The position numbers and the translations under genes were made by a program. DNA of 64,000 bases from Thermoplasmata archaeon (GTDB taxonomy: Archaea; Thermoplasmatota; Thermoplasmata; Thermoplasmatales; Thermoplasmataceae). Shown piece by piece: positions 58,816 through 64,000 of this stretch. Under the pieces are notes generated by a model. The model made no database searches. It was not told where the DNA came from and was given only the letters and a program-made list of their open reading frames with translations. Where the stretch lies: contig JAJZZE010000024.1 in assembly GCA_021797735.1 (NCBI GenBank), positions 62,001 through 126,000 on the forward strand, given 5' to 3'. Each line of letters opens with the position of its first letter. Position 1 is the stretch's first letter.

Positions 58816-59430
58816 TTATTTTTTTCTTTTGTTTAATTCATTCATTATATCAGATATCCTTATATTATTGTATGATAAATAGACAAGTAGATGGTATAAT
58901 AAATCGGATGTTTCGTAGATTATTCTATCATTAGTTTTTGCTAAAATTGTTTCAACAGCCTCTTCACCAACTTTTTTCCTTATGTTTTCTTCTCCTGAGT
59001 TAAATAAATATGTTGTGTATGAATTTTCTCTCGGTATCTCCTTTGTTTTATAAATTAGATTTTCAAGATTTAATAAAACCTCCAGGGAGTAATCTATATA
59101 ATTTTTATTTGCTTTTTCATCCAGATTTCTAAAGCAACTTCTATTACCCAGATGGCATGCACTACCTTTCTGATCGACCTTAATTAACAGTGTATCACTA
59201 TCGCAGTCAATCATTATATCCTTTATGGTCTGTGTATTTCCGCTTACCTCGCCCTTCATTCTTATTCTTTTTTTAGATCTTGAATAATAATGGACATACC
59301 CAGTTTCAATGCTTCTGTTAAAGGCTTCGCTGTTCATATATCCCAGGGTTAAAACTTCATTATTCTCGTAATCCTGTACTACCACGGGAATTAAACCATT
59401 TTCATCAAATTTTAAATTATAGCCTGACAT
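58816..59430 (-). CDS. hisIE: Bifunctional phosphoribosyl-AMP cyclohydrolase / phosphoribosyl-ATP pyrophosphatase
   Basis: VLTLGYMNSEAF, DCDSDTLLIKVDQKGSACHLGNRSCF; C-terminal RKKVGEEAVETILA...YETSDLLYHLLVYL. Confidence 0.95.
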   Translation of the reverse strand: MSGYNLKFDENGLIPVVVQDYENNEVLTLGYMNSEAFNRSIETGYVHYYSRSKKRIRMKGEVSGNTQTIKDIMIDCDSDTLLIKVDQKGSACHLGNRSCFRNLDEKANKNYIDYSLEVLLNLENLIYKTKEIPRENSYTTYLFNSGEENIRKKVGEEAVETILAKTNDRIIYETSDLLYHLLVYLSYNNIRISDIMNELNKRKK

Positions 59431-60169
59431 TTATATCATTCTCCTTCAGATAGTTTTTAATTTCCATTATACCATATTTTTTATAATGGAATATTGATGC
59501 TGCCAGTGCCCCATCAGCACCTGATCTAAAAACGTTTAAAAAATCCTCAGGTTTTCCGGCACCGCCGGAGGCTATTACCGGTATATTTACCTTATCTGAT
59601 AATAATTTTATTAGATTGTTATCGTAACCATCCATTGTGCCATCATAGTTTATTGATGTTGCCAGTATTTCCCCGGCACCATAATCTTCCACTGTTTTCG
59701 CCCACTCAATTACATTTTTATGTGTATTTACTTTTCCACCGTGTGAGTACACATAATAATTATTATTTTCATATTTTGCATCTATTGCTATTACTGTATT
59801 TGCAGATCCAAGTACATCCGATAGTTTTATAATTATTTCAGGATTTTCTATTCCATATGTATTGATAAATATTTTATCTGCACCGTTTTTTATTATATCC
59901 AGTGCAGCTTCTATTGAAGTGATGCCACCTCCAGCCGTAAATGGTATATAAATCTCGGATGCCACCTTTCTGGCAAGTTCCTTCAGTATATTCCTTTTTT
60001 CATTTGTTGCAGTAATATCTAAAAATACAATTTCATCTATACCTTCCTTTTCGTATCTCTTTGCAAGCTCAATGGGGTTATCAACGGTTCTTATATTTTC
60101 AAAATTTATACCCTTAACAACCGAGTCATTTATTACATCAAGAGCAGCAATTATTCTTTTTGCAAGCAT
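59417..60169 (-). CDS. hisF: Imidazole glycerol phosphate synthase subunit HisF
   Basis: RIIAALDV, GGGITSIEAA, IPVIASGGAGKPEDFLNVFRSGADGALAASIFH. Confidence 0.95.
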   Translation of the reverse strand: MLAKRIIAALDVINDSVVKGINFENIRTVDNPIELAKRYEKEGIDEIVFLDITATNEKRNILKELARKVASEIYIPFTAGGGITSIEAALDIIKNGADKIFINTYGIENPEIIIKLSDVLGSANTVIAIDAKYENNNYYVYSHGGKVNTHKNVIEWAKTVEDYGAGEILATSINYDGTMDGYDNNLIKLLSDKVNIPVIASGGAGKPEDFLNVFRSGADGALAASIFHYKKYGIMEIKNYLKENDINVRL

Positions 60170-60837
60170 TTTAATTCCTCCATTTTTATACCGTTTTCAT
60201 ATAATGCCTTACCGATTATAACACCGGAAAATCCAGAATTTTCTATGTTTATAATATCATTTACAGTATTTACACCACCGGCATACATAAAATATTCACT
60301 GTTCCAGAACTTCTGTATATCTTCTATTTTTTTAGTTCCATCATTCTTTATTGATGTGTAGATAAACCTGTTAATTTTTTTATTTAAACTGTTATAAAAG
60401 TCGCCGTAATTTACATATGCGTTGGTTTTCCATCCATTAGTCCTTATGCTGTTATTAAATACATCAATGCTTACAGTTATATTACTGTAAATAGAAGATT
60501 TTTCAATTATTTCATCGTTTAATGCGGATGTTCCAAGTATAATGCTATCTGCACCGATTTTATAGCCATAATTTATATCATTTAATGTTCTGAAGCCACC
60601 ACCAACCTGTACAAAAGCATTTACATTACTTATTATTTCCTGTATAATTCCTATATTTTTTTTATTGCCTGTCAGTGCACCGTTTAAATCTATTATGTGT
60701 AATCTTTTTATTTTTTCAGTAAATTTCATAGCATACTCTACAGGGTCACCGTAAACATTTTTATTGTTTATGTCTCCATTCGTTAGGGAAACCGCCTTCC
60801 CATTATAAATGTCTATTGCAGGATATATATCTATCAT
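60151..60837 (-). CDS. hisA: ProFAR isomerase HisA
   Basis: IDIYPAIDIYNGKAVSLTNGD, FVQVGGGFRTLNDI, GVIIGKALYENGIKMEEL. Confidence 0.92.
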   Translation of the reverse strand: MIDIYPAIDIYNGKAVSLTNGDINNKNVYGDPVEYAMKFTEKIKRLHIIDLNGALTGNKKNIGIIQEIISNVNAFVQVGGGFRTLNDINYGYKIGADSIILGTSALNDEIIEKSSIYSNITVSIDVFNNSIRTNGWKTNAYVNYGDFYNSLNKKINRFIYTSIKNDGTKKIEDIQKFWNSEYFMYAGGVNTVNDIINIENSGFSGVIIGKALYENGIKMEELKCLQKE

Positions 60838-61403
60838 AGCAGATCCCTGAAGTTTTTCAGTAATTTTATCCCGTTTTCTCCTGATTTCTCAGGATGAAAT
60901 TGAACCGCATACACACTGGATCTATTTACCGCAGATGAAAAATTTATATTATATTCTGTTTCAGCCACTGTATTATCATCTATTTCACGGTAATACGAAT
61001 GCATGAAATAGAAATATGAATTATCTTTTATACCGTTGAATAAAGGTGAATCTCTCTTTATGGCTACAGTATTCCATCCCATATGGGGTGTTTTTATTCC
61101 ACTAAATCTTTTTATTCTGCCATTAAAAATGCTTAATCCCCCTGTATTCCCCTCATCACTTTTTTCATACAATACTTCCAGGCCAAGGCATATACCGAGA
61201 TATGGTGTTCCATCATTTATTTTTTTTAATAGTATATTTTTAACCGGCTTTATTATATTATTTACATAATCAAGAGAACCTACTCCGGGAAAAACAATTT
61301 TGTCTGATTTCTCTATTGTTTCAGGATCCAGAGTAATCGTACCATTTAATATTTTATTTATATTTGCTACATTGCCCGTCTTTATATCTATTATTGATAT
61401 CAT
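60834..61403 (-). CDS. hisH: Imidazole glycerol phosphate synthase subunit HisH
   Basis: GTPYLGICLGLEVLYEKSDEG (nucleophile Cys), VYAVQFHPEKSGENG. Confidence 0.94.
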   Translation of the reverse strand: MISIIDIKTGNVANINKILNGTITLDPETIEKSDKIVFPGVGSLDYVNNIIKPVKNILLKKINDGTPYLGICLGLEVLYEKSDEGNTGGLSIFNGRIKRFSGIKTPHMGWNTVAIKRDSPLFNGIKDNSYFYFMHSYYREIDDNTVAETEYNINFSSAVNRSSVYAVQFHPEKSGENGIKLLKNFRDLL

Positions 61404-61924
61404 AATACCCCCTTTGTACTCTCTATCCTGCCAGATTCCTCTAAGGCAATTTTTAGGGCATTGCCCAGATTTTTGAATACATCTTCCGTTATGTGGTGTG
61501 GATCACTGCCATTTAATTTTATAACATGCAGTGTCATGGATAAGGTTCTTGCCAGTGCCCACAAAAATTCATATAACAGATTTAATTCAAAACCTTCAGC
61601 GTTGCTGTAATCAACCTTAAAATTAATGTATGGCCTTGATATATCAAGGGATAACAGTATTAATGAATCGTCCATCGGCATCATGGATGACCCGAATCTT
61701 TTTATGTTTTTTATATTGCTTTTTATTTCCATGCCAGCTGTTATGCCTAAATCCTCCCATAAATGATGCCTTAAATCGTATTCGGCTTTAATATAAACAT
61801 TTTTATTCATATAGAAAAATAATGTCTTCATCATATGATCTAAAATTTTATCACCCGTATTTATGTAATTTTTATCATTATTTAGTATAACCTCTATTTT
61901 TGTTTCGTCTGTATTCCTTATCAT
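61400..61924 (-). CDS. hisB: Imidazoleglycerol-phosphate dehydratase
   Basis: DHMMKTLFFYM..., RHHLWEDLGITAG, DPHHITEDVFKNLGNALK. Confidence 0.94.
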   Translation of the reverse strand: MIRNTDETKIEVILNNDKNYINTGDKILDHMMKTLFFYMNKNVYIKAEYDLRHHLWEDLGITAGMEIKSNIKNIKRFGSSMMPMDDSLILLSLDISRPYINFKVDYSNAEGFELNLLYEFLWALARTLSMTLHVIKLNGSDPHHITEDVFKNLGNALKIALEESGRIESTKGVL

Positions 61925-63060
61925 TTCCTTACCTCCATAGATTTTTTATGTAAATTCATATTTTCTATTTCCGCCAGTCTCATACCGAGGTATGAATCTG
62001 AGGTAAAATCGGATTTTGATGTGTATGCAAATGATGTTTTCTTCATAAAATCATCCACGGTTAAAACCGATGAAAATCTGGATGTTCCACCCGTAGGCAG
62101 TAAATGGTTAACTCCTAAGAAATAATCTCCTGCAGGTACCGGTGTATAATCGCCCATATAAACCGCACCGGCATTTTTTATTCTGTTTAATAAATTTAAT
62201 GGATCCTTACACTGAATTTCTAAATGTTCAGGAGCCAGCACATTAACCTTATTTATTAGGGTATCCATATCATCAAATACGTAGATTTCTACTCTCTTAT
62301 TCTCTATTTTATTTTCTATATTTTTATCCGTGGTTAACAGCCATGCCCTTGAGGTTTCTCCATGTTCCAGCTGTGAGTTTAAATCTGAGATTATATAATC
62401 ATTATTTGATGTTTCATCAGAAATTACACATATTTCAGATGGACCATATAAACCATCTATGCCGGTAATGCCATAAACCTGCCTTTTTGCCTCATTCACA
62501 TATATATTTCCGGGACCGAAGATTTTGTCAACACTTTTCATTGAAATACCGTATGACATTGCTGCTATTGCCTGTATCCCACCTAATTTATATACCTCTT
62601 TTATTCCTAAAAACCTGGCTATATACAAAACATATGGATTGATTTTGCCGTTATTATCAGGTGCAACGGTTATTATTATATCGTTTACACCGGCTATTTT
62701 TGCTGGGGCACCTATCATCATTACCGTTGACGGCAATGGTTTTTTCCCGGGTATATACATTCCTATTCTTTCTATCGGCTTATATATTATTCCATAGATT
62801 GAACCGTTGTAAAACCTGAACTTACCCTCATTTTTCTGTATCAAATGGTTATTATATATTCTCTCATATGTTCTTTTTATAATATTTTTATCGTTTTCAT
62901 TTATTAATTCTTCTGCTTCCCTGAATTCGTTTTCTGTTACGGCAAACTCCCCGGCATAATTATCGAATTTTTTTGAATATTCTTTCAGTGCCACCTCCTT
63001 TCTTTCTCCTATATCATCTAATATATTCCTTACATAACCTTCAGTATTCATATAAAACAC
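61921..63060 (-). CDS. hisD: Histidinol dehydrogenase
   Basis: MYIPGKKPLPSTVMMIGAPAKIAGV, KIFGPGNIYVNEAKRQVYG, DLNSQLEHGETSRAWLLTTD. Confidence 0.96.
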   Translation of the reverse strand: MFYMNTEGYVRNILDDIGERKEVALKEYSKKFDNYAGEFAVTENEFREAEELINENDKNIIKRTYERIYNNHLIQKNEGKFRFYNGSIYGIIYKPIERIGMYIPGKKPLPSTVMMIGAPAKIAGVNDIIITVAPDNNGKINPYVLYIARFLGIKEVYKLGGIQAIAAMSYGISMKSVDKIFGPGNIYVNEAKRQVYGITGIDGLYGPSEICVISDETSNNDYIISDLNSQLEHGETSRAWLLTTDKNIENKIENKRVEIYVFDDMDTLINKVNVLAPEHLEIQCKDPLNLLNRIKNAGAVYMGDYTPVPAGDYFLGVNHLLPTGGTSRFSSVLTVDDFMKKTSFAYTSKSDFTSDSYLGMRLAEIENMNLHKKSMEVRK

Positions 63061-63649
63061 CCTTTACACTGTCAATAAAATTATTTATTTCATCATATTT
63101 TGTTTTCATGGATACCCTGTTTACTATTAAAACGGCGGAAATATCCATTATTTTTTTAATTTCAACTAAATTATTTTTCCTTAAGGTCTCTCCGGTTTCA
63201 ACAACATCAACTATTGCATCAGCAATGCCTGTGAGCGGCGCAATTTCCAGTGAACCATTCAGTTTTATTATATTCACATTTATTCCAAGATTTTTGAAGT
63301 AATTGTATGTTATTTCAGGATGCCTTGTTGCTATTTTTAAATCGTATAAATCCCTGATCTTATATTTTTTATCTGATATAAGGCTTAACCTGCATTTGCC
63401 AAAATCGAGTTCTAATGGGGAAAAAACATAATTTTTATTTTCAATTAAAACATCTGACCCACAGATGCCTATATCTGCATTATATTCAACATATGTGGGT
63501 ATATCCATCGGTTTTGGAAATATTATTTCATTTTCACTGGAATAAAAAAATAGTTTCCTGTCGTCTTTTATATCTATCCTTATTCCTGATTTATTCAATA
63601 GAGATATTGAATCTTTCATTAATCTACCACGCGGTACTGCAAATTTCAT
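63041..63649 (-). CDS. hisG: ATP phosphoribosyltransferase, short form
   Basis: KFAVPRGRLMKDSISLLNKSGI, DIGICGSDVLIE, IADAIVDVVETGETLRKNNLVEI; ~200 aa with no C-terminal regulatory domain. Confidence 0.94.
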   Translation of the reverse strand: MKFAVPRGRLMKDSISLLNKSGIRIDIKDDRKLFFYSSENEIIFPKPMDIPTYVEYNADIGICGSDVLIENKNYVFSPLELDFGKCRLSLISDKKYKIRDLYDLKIATRHPEITYNYFKNLGINVNIIKLNGSLEIAPLTGIADAIVDVVETGETLRKNNLVEIKKIMDISAVLIVNRVSMKTKYDEINNFIDSVKGVLYEY

Positions 63650-64000
63650 TTCTTCACACCTCCGGTTAAATTTCCTTTTACGGCATTATAAATATTATTA
63701 ACATTGAATGAGAAACCACATGCATTCATATTTTTTATTTTATAATTGCCACCACCAGCTATAAAACCATTACTGTTGTAAATTTCAAAAATTAAGCCAT
63801 CATAATAATTGAAATACCTTACAGTTCCAAAGTCTATGTTAATTCTATTATCATTTATCGTTTTTACAATTTTATCCAGAAATTCTATGTTGCTTTTATC
63901 TGTTCTTGTATTCATTAAATTAATAATTTCATTTTTATTATCTATATCCATCTTTTCTATACCATTATAATCCATTTTTTTAATGTATTCCATTATTTTA
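63646..64000 (-). CDS. hisZ: HisZ-like ATP phosphoribosyltransferase regulatory subunit (5' end outside the window)
   Basis: HisRS-like RYFNYYDGLIFEIYNSNGFIAGGGNYKI; frame is open to the window edge; 4-nt overlap with hisG. Confidence 0.75.
   Translation of the reverse strand, partial: KIMEYIKKMDYNGIEKMDIDNKNEIINLMNTRTDKSNIEFLDKIVKTINDNRINIDFGTVRYFNYYDGLIFEIYNSNGFIAGGGNYKIKNMNACGFSFNVNNIYNAVKGNLTGGVKK

Overview
AT-rich archaeal chromosome segment. The gene content (S3Ae, NMD3, PCNA, LonB, Cgi121, archaeal short-form HisG/HisZ, pyruvoyl arginine decarboxylase) suggests a Thermoplasmatales-like acidophile; this lineage call is an inference. Most of the window is ordinary core genome. The main accessory feature is a ~10.5 kb island inserted at the 3' end of a tRNA-Leu(CAG) gene and bounded by a perfect 98-bp direct repeat (409-506 = 10952-11049). 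Next to the distal repeat lies an integrase reduced to its N-terminal domain. The island carries one compact four-gene operon: a large Eco57I/PglX-like adenine methylase, an XRE-ImmA/IrrE metallopeptidase, a DUF4411-like PIN nuclease, and a PLD-nuclease/SNF2-helicase fusion. This looks like a multi-gene antiviral or restriction system that matches neither canonical BREX nor canonical DISARM, and it is the best candidate here for an under-described system. Other notable items: a stand-alone AdaA-type Cys4 domain missed by the ORF track and overlapping ogt; twin TGTCTT-N6-AAGACA operators around the TATA box of an AAA ATPase gene; a MoxR/DUF58 surface-protein operon; an intron-containing tRNA-Met; a decayed RelBE locus; a family of relic gene tails downstream of tRNAs; and several decayed transposases. 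All assignments are from reading the sequence; no database search was run.
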